This document shows, piece after piece, positions 1 through 8,103 of a stretch of 64,000 bases of DNA. The DNA is from Deltaproteobacteria bacterium. GTDB taxonomy: Bacteria > Myxococcota_A > Polyangia > JAAYKL01. Positions within the stretch are counted from its first letter, which is position 1. Each line of letters opens with the position of its first letter. The DNA lies in assembly GCA_016935665.1 (NCBI GenBank), contig JAFGQN010000134.1, positions 1 through 64,000 of the forward strand. Direction: 5' to 3'. Both the position numbers and the translations under genes were made by a program. The notes below the pieces were generated by a model that saw only the letters and a program-made list of their open reading frames with translations, was not told where the DNA came from and did no database searches.

Positions 1-2
1 AC

Positions 3-2087
3 GAGTGCGCAGCGAATACCAACAACTGCGCGCAAAACTGCACCGATACCCCAGGCGGCTATGTGTGCAGTTGCAATGACGGATATGTGTTGAACCTGGA
101 TGGATTCAGCTGCGATGACATCGACGAATGCGCCAGCGGGGACCATCGCTGTGAGCAGATCTGCGAAAATACGGACGGTGGCTACACCTGCAGCTGCAAC
201 TCGTATTATTTCCTGAAAAACGATGGCGAAAACTGCTTTTTTTATCCATTTGAAAGCACTGTAATGGTGGGACGTCCCACTGATGTTTCCATTACAGTTC
301 AGGCAGTTTCCGCCACGGGAATTGAAGTGGCGGTGGAGTGGGGAACCGCTCCGAATACATACGACGCCACAACAATCCCGCAAACGTTTAACGATGGTCT
401 GGCAGAACTGGTTCTGGATGGGTTGTCTCCGGATACAGGCTACTATTATCAGATGAAGTATCGGGAACCAGGACAAGCGGTATGGGAATCGCTGGGCGAG
501 TTTACATTTCATACACAGCGTTCATGGGGCAGTCCGTTTACGTTTGTAGTGCAGAGTGACTCTCACATGACCATGCCCTCTCAACCCGGAACATCCAGCG
601 GTTCCGATACGTATGGCAACAAATTCTATGTGGATGATTTATACAGAATTGCGCTCGCCAATCAGGCAGCGGCATTGCCGGATTTCCAGTTCGATTTGGG
701 AGACACATTCATGCTGGATGAAATATGGAGATGGGAAGTACCGAATACATGCGCGGAAACCGAAGAAACCGTCCGCGCGAAATATATGCGTCAACGGACC
801 TTCCTTGATGATATTGGCCACTCCATTCCGCTGTATCTGGTATCGGGGAATCATGAGAACGAAGAATACTGGAATATTGATGATTACGAAGATGTTGCAG
901 ACTCTCTGCCCGTCCAAAGTACCAATGCGCGAAAGCGATATTTTATGAATCCGATTCCCAATGATTTTTACAGCGGCAATCTGGATGATACCCAACTTGA
1001 AATCGACGATGACCATTTAAAGGAAGACTATTTTGCGTTTGAGTGGGGCAATGCATTGTTTGTGGCGCTGGATCCATTCTGGTACACCACGAACAAACCA
1101 TTCACGGGAACCATGGGAGGCGAACTCAATGACGAGGTCGTGGGGAATAGATGGGATTGGACTTTGGGTCAGGAACAGTACCAGTGGTTGAAAGATACCC
1201 TCGAATACAGTGATGCGACGTTTAAATTTGTTTTTGCGCATCACAACACCGGTGGAAAAGCCGACTATTCCCGCGGTGGCGTGATGGGAGCACCGTTTTG
1301 TGAGTGGGGCGGTTATGATCCCGTGTTTGGCGCAAATCTCCTGACTGGCGACTGGCTGTTTGATGTGGAGCGACCGAACTTTGAGTTGCCCGTGCACAAA
1401 CTGCTGGCGGAAAACGGCGTAACGATCTTTTTCCACGGTCACGATCACATCTTTGCCAGGGAAGAACTGGATGGCGTAAAATATTTCGAAGTTCCGCATC
1501 CGGCGAGCCCACGTTATACGGACCAGTTCAGGCAATACAATGACAATCCGGATGCTATTGTTATCGACAACTCCGGACACGTTCAGGTGCAGGTAAAGGC
1601 GGATTCCATTACGGTGGACTACATTCGATCTTTCCTGCCGGAAGACGAAGATACGAATGGATGTGAACCTGGATACGAGACATTTAAAACGTGTTATGTA
1701 AATGGCGCATCCTATTACACCGAAGTTATTGACGCGCCACCGGCGGATATCAAACCCTACGCAACCGATGATAACGTGACGGTGCTCATGAACTCTGCAG
1801 CAAACTTCATTGATGTGGTGGCCAATGATTTTGACTTTGATGGTGATGAGCTGATGGTCGTGGGAACAACACAACCAACCCATGGGTATGTTGTCCCCAT
1901 CGAAACAGAGTCGCCTTATGTGATGTATACGCCAAATCCGGACTACTGCGATGAAACCGGCGCCTTCCCGGATACCTTCCACTACATTGTAAGCGATGGC
2001 AGCGGACGAACCGCTTCCGCAACCGTGGCGATAACCGTCTCCTGTATCCTCGACGATACTGAAAGTGATTCCGAATCGCCGGATTAA
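3..2087 (+). CDS. EGF-like / metallophosphatase surface protein (5' partial)
   Basis: The frame is open back to the window edge and already encodes an EGF-like module from base 3, so the N terminus lies outside; the GTG at 63 is internal. Numbering from base 63: calcium-binding EGF-like modules (DIDEC, paired Cys) to about 60; an FN3-like purple-acid-phosphatase N-domain about 65-155; then a calcineurin-like metallophosphatase with SDSH (165), GD (213), GNHE (262), HH (393) and HGHDH (458), the full set of metal ligands. A Tandem-95/cadherin-like module (VANDFDFDGDE) follows, then an S/D/E-rich tail. It is probably a secreted or surface phosphomonoesterase or phosphodiesterase; the substrate is unknown. 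Metal ligands are seen; location is inferred from the EGF and Ig-like modules. The in-frame sequence after the TAA stays S/T/E-rich for 29 codons, so the C terminus may have been shortened. Confidence 0.85.
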   Translation, partial: ECAANTNNCAQNCTDTPGGYVCSCNDGYVLNLDGFSCDDIDECASGDHRCEQICENTDGGYTCSCNSYYFLKNDGENCFFYPFESTVMVGRPTDVSITVQAVSATGIEVAVEWGTAPNTYDATTIPQTFNDGLAELVLDGLSPDTGYYYQMKYREPGQAVWESLGEFTFHTQRSWGSPFTFVVQSDSHMTMPSQPGTSSGSDTYGNKFYVDDLYRIALANQAAALPDFQFDLGDTFMLDEIWRWEVPNTCAETEETVRAKYMRQRTFLDDIGHSIPLYLVSGNHENEEYWNIDDYEDVADSLPVQSTNARKRYFMNPIPNDFYSGNLDDTQLEIDDDHLKEDYFAFEWGNALFVALDPFWYTTNKPFTGTMGGELNDEVVGNRWDWTLGQEQYQWLKDTLEYSDATFKFVFAHHNTGGKADYSRGGVMGAPFCEWGGYDPVFGANLLTGDWLFDVERPNFELPVHKLLAENGVTIFFHGHDHIFAREELDGVKYFEVPHPASPRYTDQFRQYNDNPDAIVIDNSGHVQVQVKADSITVDYIRSFLPEDEDTNGCEPGYETFKTCYVNGASYYTEVIDAPPADIKPYATDDNVTVLMNSAANFIDVVANDFDFDGDELMVVGTTQPTHGYVVPIETESPYVMYTPNPDYCDETGAFPDTFHYIVSDGSGRTASATVAITVSCILDDTESDSESPD

Positions 2088-2216
2088 AGGGATATTGAAG
2101 TGATGAGTACAGAAGACAGCGAAGCGACTGGCACAGAAAACTCAGTCATAGAGGATACCAGAAATTTTTCAAAGTAATGGCGCCAAAGCTCAATGGCACA
2201 CATGAAAAGCGCTACA

Positions 2217-2566
2217 TCACATTGGGAGATCCCGTTCATTTCGAGCGCGTCTGTTAATGGCAATGCCAATGGTCACCTTGCCAAATACGCAGCCTTTCTC
2301 GCACAAATCCTGTGCTGCGGCAATTTCTTCCAACTTAAACCGTTTGTTGCAATCGATTGGTCACCAATGTTTGATAGGCGGCAAGCGCGCACAGCGAAAC
2401 GACAGAAGCGTCTTCGGGTATCAGATTATTTAAATATTGCCGCCAGAGTATCTTCCCTTGTCGCTCCGTATTCGGCGTATGCTCCCGGTATGAAGAAACC
2501 AAAGTTTAAGCGCGTCTTTTATGTTATCCGACATACCATCGGCAGAAGTTGGAAGCCGGGAAAAAC
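2217..2566 (-). pseudogene. Decayed zinc-type quinone oxidoreductase / alcohol dehydrogenase
   Basis: No intact frame is present, but minus-strand fragments in shifting frames line up in the order of an NADPH:quinone oxidoreductase. Near 2470-2500 there is PGAYAEYGATREDTLA, matching the conserved GAYAEY strand. One frame over there is NNLIPEDASVV...LCALAAYQTL, matching the AALTAYQAL helix. Then, after a missing segment, comes KLEEIAAAQDLCEKGCVFGK, matching the family C terminus, which ends in TGA at 2217-2219. The Rossmann nucleotide-binding core that should lie between the second and third blocks is absent, so a deletion plus at least two frameshifts is implied. It abuts the stop of the downstream-facing lipoprotein gene. 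Family motifs are recalled from knowledge of MDR proteins; the order and strand of the fragments are seen. Confidence 0.7.
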
Positions 2567-5149
2567 TCACTCGACGATAATCACCATGTCACATCCGGCG
2601 TTCGCCTCTGCCGCGTTATCATCTTCGTTGCACTCATTCACTTTCATCTGAGCCGATTCCCCATCAACGCGAACCTCGAATGCATACTGGGCCTTCACCT
2701 CAATATCGGTTATTTCCGTTGACAACCGCAAAACGCCCCCCGGCAGGATGGACTGGTCTGTTACAATGGAATAAATTATTTTCCTGTCACCAGGTGCGGT
2801 CTGATAAAATTCAACCAGTACCCCTGCCGGTACGCCCCTCGCACCAATATTGGTCACCGCAGCCTGCAACTGGATGTAGTTGTTTCCGCATTGCGCCGAT
2901 GCATTCAGGTCAACGGTCAGATTGGGAGCATTCCTTACCCGTCCCCCCTGAACATTGGTTCGATAATTATTGAGCCCGGTTTCGGTCCAATTCCTTTTTT
3001 CAATGGCTGGGACGGCGCCTGAAGACTGGATATTGGTAATATGATAGCCGTAATCACTCCACACAGGACGCGTGCCCACCCATTCATCCTTCGTATCCCC
3101 AAGAACCCATATGCCGCCAGTTCCGGCCTGAAGCCATTCGGGAAGCGCATCGATGGAAGAGACATTGTAATGCGCCTGCCAGAATTCAAAACACTTATCT
3201 CTATTGACCTGATCTCGATTTGCGGCGACAACAATCTCGGAATTGCCGTCGTAATCCACATCCACGACCAGCGGATATTCGTGACGGGTTCTTGACGAAT
3301 TCGGACGGGGACCGCCAGCCAAAAGCTCGCTGCCTGTTGCGCCGTCAAAAATATGCAGGAAGCACTCATCGTTATAAACCACCTCTGAAATGCCATCGCC
3401 CTGGAAATCAAACACACTGGACCCGGTGGCACTGGAACTCACATCGCGCGTCGCCGTCGTCCAAAGCACAAAGTCAGTACCTGTTCGAAGCGTATTGCAA
3501 GTGCCACCAACCCTTGGCGGTGTCGGCAGGCAATCGGGATCATACACACTATAGAATCCGCGCCCGGCCGCGGAAACCTCCGGAAATCCATCATTGTCAA
3601 AATCGGAAACCGTAGGCGCGCCTCCCACACCACCACCTTCCAGCAAAAATTCACCATTCACCCATGTTCCCCCAACACCTATTAAAACCGCCCCGCTTGC
3701 GCCTTCAAGAACCTCAATAAGGCCATTTCGAATAACAATAACTTCTGGAAGGGTGTCCACATTCAGGTCGGCAACAGCGGTAAATCCAGCATACGACTGG
3801 CTGCCGCGATTCCATAGCGTCTTTGGCAATCCACTGCTGTCAATACCGTGCGCCTGTTCGCCATTGGTAACATCCAAAAATCCGTCACCATCGAGGTCCG
3901 CCACGGACACAACGGAGAGAGACGCACTATGAATCTGGCAGCTGCCAAAACGGAACAAATCAGCGTCGGGATTATCGAGTTGGCTCCCATTGAGCGCATT
4001 GCACCCCGCAATGAGATCCGGCGCGCCGTCCTGATTCAAATCTGCAACAGCAGGGGTGAACCTGGCCGGATCAACATCACTGCGTTCAAATTTGACAACT
4101 GGTGGTGATACGTCGCCATCGAGCACAATCAATCCGCGATTTGGAGCGTGATACACAATTTCCATTGCCGGATCGTCATCGATTTGAGCCAACGCAACCA
4201 TTTCATCAATGGGTTTGGGATCATCCACAATCCAGAGGACTTCCCCGTTTTCCGGATCGGCATCCGCCGGTCGACCGTTTAATGCAACAAGAATCACCTG
4301 AGTATCTGCCCAGTTTGATATGTCACCATTATAGACAGGAACGACTACATCGGGAATGCCGTCGCCAGTGATGTCTCCAACCGCCGGCGTGGTCATCACA
4401 TCCTGATAAAATACACCGTTGTGCATAACCCCCGGCCAATGCCATTCCGGTGTGATGTCAATTTCGTTGAACGCCAGGGTCGTCTCACAGTCTATTCCTT
4501 TGGGAATGGGCATACATTGATTCACGCTTGGCTCACAATATGAACCGGCGTCAAAACAATCAAAATCGTCCGCGCAACTGTTACCAGGCAACACACATTC
4601 GCCATTCAGGCACAGTTGTCCCTGCGCGCAGCATACCTCAAAATTGCTGCCACACACAGATTGGTTTTCAGGGCAGTTCGCCGCACAAACGATGTCATCG
4701 AGACAAACCTGACCCGCTGCGCAACAAACAGATTTGTTTTCGCCACATCGCTCCTGTTCGGCGGGGCATATGGGCAGACACAGCAGCCGCTCGACACATT
4801 CCTCATCTGCGCCACAACAAACCGTATTGTTGGCACAGGTCTTTTCAAACGAACACCCCGCGAGATTGGAATCTGTCCCCGCATCGCTGTCTGTCGAGTT
4901 CTCAGGTGACGAATCCATACCACTGTCACTGTCGCCGGCCCCGCTGCAAATTGCGCGATTGGCACACTCCGGATCGGCACAGTCAACCAACTTGTCTCCA
5001 TCATTGTCCAATCCATCCAGACATGTGCCGGCAGTGGCGCCTTCTTTGCCGTTCCCCTTCCCGTCCGAACTTTCATTGGAACTACACCCCACCATTCCCC
5101 CCAGCAACACTGCAACAACAATAAACATTTTCTTAAAACCAATAATCAA
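2567..5149 (-). CDS. VCBS/FG-GAP beta-propeller lipoprotein
   Basis: An 860-residue secreted lipoprotein. The signal peptide ends in the lipobox GMVGC (Cys22). A MopE/Stc-type segment (CLDGLDNDGDKLVDCADPEC) is followed by an S/D linker and a Cys-rich region with repeated C-C-A-x-G-Q-x-C units (about 95-200). Residues about 240-690 hold at least seven D-x-x-x-D-G-x-x-D/E blades (DITGDGIPDV, DLNQDGAPDL, DLDGDGFLDV, DFDNDGFPEV, DVDYDGNSEI), i.e. calcium-binding FG-GAP/VCBS propeller repeats. A CARDB-like Ig domain (VTNIGARGVPAGV) closes the protein. The TTG start is chosen because AAAGGAG sits 7 nt upstream; the next ATG is 7 codons in and lacks that spacing. Role: probably cell-surface adhesion or ligand binding; no enzyme motif is visible. 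Confidence 0.88.
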   Translation of the reverse strand: MIIGFKKMFIVVAVLLGGMVGCSSNESSDGKGNGKEGATAGTCLDGLDNDGDKLVDCADPECANRAICSGAGDSDSGMDSSPENSTDSDAGTDSNLAGCSFEKTCANNTVCCGADEECVERLLCLPICPAEQERCGENKSVCCAAGQVCLDDIVCAANCPENQSVCGSNFEVCCAQGQLCLNGECVLPGNSCADDFDCFDAGSYCEPSVNQCMPIPKGIDCETTLAFNEIDITPEWHWPGVMHNGVFYQDVMTTPAVGDITGDGIPDVVVPVYNGDISNWADTQVILVALNGRPADADPENGEVLWIVDDPKPIDEMVALAQIDDDPAMEIVYHAPNRGLIVLDGDVSPPVVKFERSDVDPARFTPAVADLNQDGAPDLIAGCNALNGSQLDNPDADLFRFGSCQIHSASLSVVSVADLDGDGFLDVTNGEQAHGIDSSGLPKTLWNRGSQSYAGFTAVADLNVDTLPEVIVIRNGLIEVLEGASGAVLIGVGGTWVNGEFLLEGGGVGGAPTVSDFDNDGFPEVSAAGRGFYSVYDPDCLPTPPRVGGTCNTLRTGTDFVLWTTATRDVSSSATGSSVFDFQGDGISEVVYNDECFLHIFDGATGSELLAGGPRPNSSRTRHEYPLVVDVDYDGNSEIVVAANRDQVNRDKCFEFWQAHYNVSSIDALPEWLQAGTGGIWVLGDTKDEWVGTRPVWSDYGYHITNIQSSGAVPAIEKRNWTETGLNNYRTNVQGGRVRNAPNLTVDLNASAQCGNNYIQLQAAVTNIGARGVPAGVLVEFYQTAPGDRKIIYSIVTDQSILPGGVLRLSTEITDIEVKAQYAFEVRVDGESAQMKVNECNEDDNAAEANAGCDMVIIVE

Positions 5150-5353
5150 GCAGAAACTCCTTTAATTCGAAATGACGTCAATTACATCAACAGAAACCCA
5201 CCTGGACGTATTCGGGCGTTATCGAATTGTGAAAATTGCACCGACTCCGTGTTATGGTTCCCGATTCACATAGTCACCGATTTTAACAGGAAAAAAATGC
5301 CGCTGCATCTAAAAACAATTGGACGCGATCGATACGGAGAAACGAGCTGGCCA

Positions 5354-6316
5354 TCATTTCTCTAAAAGTGACGCCACAAACTGAATCACGCGCGATTTGT
5401 CAAACGCTCCATGACCGCCATTTATCTCATCGTATGTCACATCATACCCGGCGGCCTTTGCTTTTTGGGACAGCATCAGATTCCCCCTGTATAATCCCAG
5501 CGAATCCCATTTGCCTATGCTGATATACACCGGTTGTCGCTTGTCTGCCTTCTTCATCGTATTAAAAATAAAGACGTTTTCCCAATCACTCTCACTACCG
5601 AAAAAACGCTTCTGCACCGACAGCACACTCTTGATGCCCTTCAATCTCGGGGTTACCCCCACCAAGCGCCCCAGCTGTTCCCGCAGGGTGAATGTCTCAT
5701 TCTCTTTAATAAATTTTTCCAGTTCCACATCTTTGGCAAACACCGAAAAAGGATAATGTCCCGCAGAAATTATCACAGCCCCATGAAAGTACTGGGGATG
5801 ATTAAAAAAGACATACGACAGACTGGTTCCCCCCATGGACGTACCGATCAATATTTTTTTTGAAGCGGAAAAGTGATGTGTCTGGTCCAGCTTCATCAAG
5901 ACATCGTTTATGAATGCAGCGACCAATCCGCTGGACTGCGCACTGTTTTTGGGAATAAGCATTGCTTCGGGGCCTGCCGAAAATGAAACCACAACACTCG
6001 AAGGCGCCTTGTCCCTGATATACTCATGCAGAAAGAGCATGGCGCGTTCGTAGGACGACTCATCCCCACCCTGACCATGAAAATAGTAAAACACGGTTTC
6101 CGGCGGCGCATCGGTCGTTGTACGGTAATCATAAATATTCAGCCGAAATGGTCCTGTTTGCATTTTTGTTCTAATGGCGTCATACTCAATACCGCCTTTA
6201 ACGCCATGTTTATCTGACATCTCCCCTCCTTTGGAGCATCCCTGAATTAGCACCAAAATAGTCGATGCGCCCACCAAACACAAAATCAACTTGAAAACCG
6301 CTTTAAAAAAAACCAT
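5354..6316 (-). CDS. Alpha/beta-hydrolase (esterase-like) lipoprotein
   Basis: 320 residues from the ATG at 6316, chosen over a start 15 codons upstream because GAGAGG lies about 7 nt before it and the signal sequence begins there. The signal peptide ends in LIQGC (Cys27). The fold is the alpha/beta-hydrolase family: oxyanion strand YYFHGQGGDE (about 77-86), nucleophile elbow GTSMGG (Ser159) and a C-terminal GGHGAF with the likely catalytic His (about 302). Spacing resembles the esterase D / feruloyl-esterase group. It is expected to sit in the outer or inner membrane leaflet facing the periplasm. Substrate unknown. Catalytic residues are seen; the esterase label is family inference. Confidence 0.85.
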   Translation of the reverse strand: MVFFKAVFKLILCLVGASTILVLIQGCSKGGEMSDKHGVKGGIEYDAIRTKMQTGPFRLNIYDYRTTTDAPPETVFYYFHGQGGDESSYERAMLFLHEYIRDKAPSSVVVSFSAGPEAMLIPKNSAQSSGLVAAFINDVLMKLDQTHHFSASKKILIGTSMGGTSLSYVFFNHPQYFHGAVIISAGHYPFSVFAKDVELEKFIKENETFTLREQLGRLVGVTPRLKGIKSVLSVQKRFFGSESDWENVFIFNTMKKADKRQPVYISIGKWDSLGLYRGNLMLSQKAKAAGYDVTYDEINGGHGAFDKSRVIQFVASLLEK

Positions 6317-6419
6317 CTTATCGCCTCTCACAATTTTAATCGCATTATGCCCAGAGACCATGCCCAGTATGCTCGGGCAAAAAGTTTCGACAATGATAGC
6401 AGGAAAAGACTTGTCCTAT

Positions 6420-6698
6420 TCCATGTCAACGATAAATTTTTTTTCGGTAGTCATTTTTTGCGCAATCTCGGCATATCGTTCACCCGCCGACAACTGTATC
6501 TCACCATTTACCCGGCACCAATGCAACGCTGGGATTTGTACATGGCCACTGCCGGCACAAGGCGGTAAATAAACTGCTCCCCTGTATTCTTCTCTTCAAA
6601 ATCTGGCAATTCGTTGCTTTTTTAATTGCGGGCAAACCCATAGAGGGCGCCTGTGTTTGCCTGAAATGGCATATGAAAGGGTGTATCAAAGTTGCGAT
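6420..6698 (-). pseudogene. Broken minus-strand coding remnant, unknown
   Basis: No complete gene here. On the minus strand, protein-like sequence switches frames: one frame reads FDTPFHMPFQANTGALYGFARN, then a stop, then ELPDFEEKNTGEQFIYRLVP. A neighbouring frame continues with GSGHVQIPALHWCRVNG and GERYAEIAQKMTTEKKFIVDM and ends in TAG near 6418-6420. The shared protein-like composition of these successive pieces suggests one gene broken by a nonsense mutation and at least one frameshift. I do not recognise the family. It follows directly on the small frame at 6699-6881, so that frame may be its N-terminal part. Confidence 0.35.
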
Positions 6699-6881
6699 TC
6701 AAAGAAACCGTTTCGATTTGTTTCGAACCGTGCGCCCAACCCGCCATCGACGCCCGTTGACGCGTTCAAAAAACGTAATGGAGATTTCCAGCTGCTCCAT
6801 ATGACTGATGCAATTTGCGACAATGTCAACCTGGATATAGCCGTTTGTTACCAATGCGCTGCTATAAAAAAATTCAACCAT
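6699..6881 (-). CDS. Small hypothetical protein
   Basis: A 60-residue frame whose ATG overlaps the 3' end of the zinc-ribbon gene by 8 nt, an arrangement typical of translational coupling. It is predicted to be strand-rich at the N terminus (FFYSSALVTNGYIQVDIVA) and ends in a basic stretch (RVGRTVRNKSKRFL). No known domain is recognised. The sequence downstream contains further protein-like fragments in other frames, so this may be the 5' part of a longer gene that has been disrupted. Confidence 0.4.
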   Translation of the reverse strand: MVEFFYSSALVTNGYIQVDIVANCISHMEQLEISITFFERVNGRRWRVGRTVRNKSKRFL

Positions 6882-7074
6882 GCATTTGACTTAGAAGATA
6901 CTGTCCACAATCGCTGCAATAGAAATCCTGACGTTTGCACTTTTCTGCATGGCCTGCACCACTGCAAACGTTTTCGGGAATGAGGCAGTTGAGTGTTTCA
7001 CCGCACTCGGGACAAAACCGAACTGGTGAAAAGGCATGTTTGTGGCTCACATTGGTACATTTTTTTTTACGCAT
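6874..7074 (-). CDS. Small double-zinc-ribbon protein
   Basis: 66 residues starting at the ATG at 7074, preceded by AGGA with 8 nt spacing (an in-frame codon further upstream lacks a ribosome site). Two Cys pairs, CPEC (about 22-25) and CSDC (about 57-60), with further Cys/His residues between them (NVCSGAGHAEKC), make one or two treble-clef/zinc-ribbon sites likely. The protein is Lys/Arg-rich at its N terminus. A nucleic-acid or protein adaptor role is possible but not shown. It lies in AT-rich DNA with other small minus-strand frames and may belong to an acquired patch. Confidence 0.6.
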   Translation of the reverse strand: MRKKKCTNVSHKHAFSPVRFCPECGETLNCLIPENVCSGAGHAEKCKRQDFYCSDCGQYLLSQMHG

Positions 7075-7107
7075 ATTGATAATCCTGTTGCGTTTCTGCT
7101 TCCACAC

Positions 7108-7554
7108 ACCACGCTCAATATGTATTTACCGCGGCCCCCATGGTTAAAGGCGTGATATGTGGAAGCGCATCCATTTTCAAATTGCCAATCGCCCTAAACA
7201 GGCAACAAATGCAAAGTGGTCTGCCATTCATGTCCGCCACTGCCAGAACGTTACAGTCGGTGCGCTTTACGGGCAGAAACGGAACGTTTCTTTTTTTTGA
7301 TGTCTTCAATCTGATTCAAAAGAATCGATTTTTACGTTTTTTCGTTTGTACCGTCGTGGTATTTCATCCGATCGCAGAAGGACGATGCAATCTGATTTGT
7401 TGTGGGTCCAGTAACCTCCCGCAAACGAATGAATGGCAGGCACAGTTTCAAATGAACAAAGTCCGTCCAGATACAAAATCGCGTCCTGTTCAACGGTCGC
7501 TCCACATTTTTTCGTCGCAGCGCCGCTCCGGTGTGCGTATTCATATTTTGCGTT
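7108..7554 (-). other. AT-rich stretch with two protein-like frames lacking good starts
   Basis: Two minus-strand frames look protein-like but neither can be called a gene with confidence. The first is open from 7554 to a TGA at 7306 and reads GATVEQDAILYLDGLCSFET and PAIHSFAGGYWTHNKSDCIV; it follows a TAG and has no ATG/GTG/TTG near its beginning. The second begins with a TTG near 7312 or an ATG at 7309 and ends at 7115, containing KRTDCNVLAVADMNGRPLC and a CxxC-like ICCLF. They overlap by only a few bases, so they may be pieces of one frameshifted gene. No family is recognised. Confidence 0.3.
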
Positions 7555-7834
7555 CTACTTTCTCAAATAATGTGAAACGAGAAGAAATGCGAAAATGAGA
7601 TGCTGAATCAACACGCTACATTCGTTGCATTGCCCAATTATAAAATTGGATTGACTGCTACAAAAAACATTAATTGTCTTCTTGCTATCTGTTTTTTTGC
7701 CATCAATACAAAAAAGATGCGCCAACAGGTTATGCAAAAACAGAACCATAATCATAAAAATCCCCAAAATGCTTTTTTTCAGGAATTTACCAGAAAAATA
7801 CAAGGCCATCTGCAAATAAACAAATAGCAATGGC
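7555..7834. other. AT-rich region without a supported gene
   Basis: Strongly AT-rich, with homopolymer A and T runs. A hydrophobic minus-strand frame (7555-7863) exists, but it has no ribosome-binding site, begins inside the tandem repeat at 7835 and is Phe/Leu/Ile-rich, as expected by chance in such DNA. I see no promoter or RNA gene that I can support. Confidence 0.4.
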
Positions 7835-7898
7835 CCATCAAAATGATAGACCATTGCCATCAAAATGATAGACCATTGCCATCAAAATGATGTGATTG
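7835..7898. repeat. 22-bp direct repeat, 2.9 copies, each with a dyad
   Basis: Two exact 22-bp copies (7835-7856 and 7857-7878) and a third, 20-nt diverged copy (7879-7898). Each contains the small dyad ATCA-AAA-TGAT, and copies 1 and 2 end in CCATTG, the inverse of CAATGG found just before the array (7828-7833). The 22-bp period places the dyads two helical turns apart on one face of the DNA. About 200 bp upstream of a sigma-54 activator gene, this is a good candidate for cooperative regulator binding. Confidence 0.7.
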
Positions 7899-8062
7899 TC
7901 AAAACCGTGGTTAAGTTAATATAGTCCGATAGAATCCAGTGATTTTACTGTTTAGCCCCGAACAACCGTTTCACGACAAATTCACAGCACAGTAGGATGA
8001 TTGCTTTTAACGACTTCCAGCAACTGAAGCGATACGTGTTTTCTGGATAAATGACTGGTCGC

Positions 8063-8084
8063 AACTTGAATTCAAATTCAAGTT
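8063..8084. promoter_or_regulatory. Perfect 22-bp palindrome upstream of the activator gene
   Basis: Arms AACTTGAATT and AATTCAAGTT are exact inverse complements separated by CA. It ends 19 nt before the ATG at 8104, so bound protein or a folded RNA leader would block transcription or translation. With the first gene downstream being a DNA-binding regulator, autoregulation is the simplest inference. The palindrome is seen; the function is inferred. Confidence 0.65.
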
Positions 8085-8103
8085 AAAATTGAATGGGACA
8101 AAC

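Noticed and set aside
7555-7863. Hydrophobic 102-codon minus-strand frame
   Set aside because: It starts inside a direct repeat without a ribosome site and its Phe/Leu/Ile content follows from AT-rich DNA.
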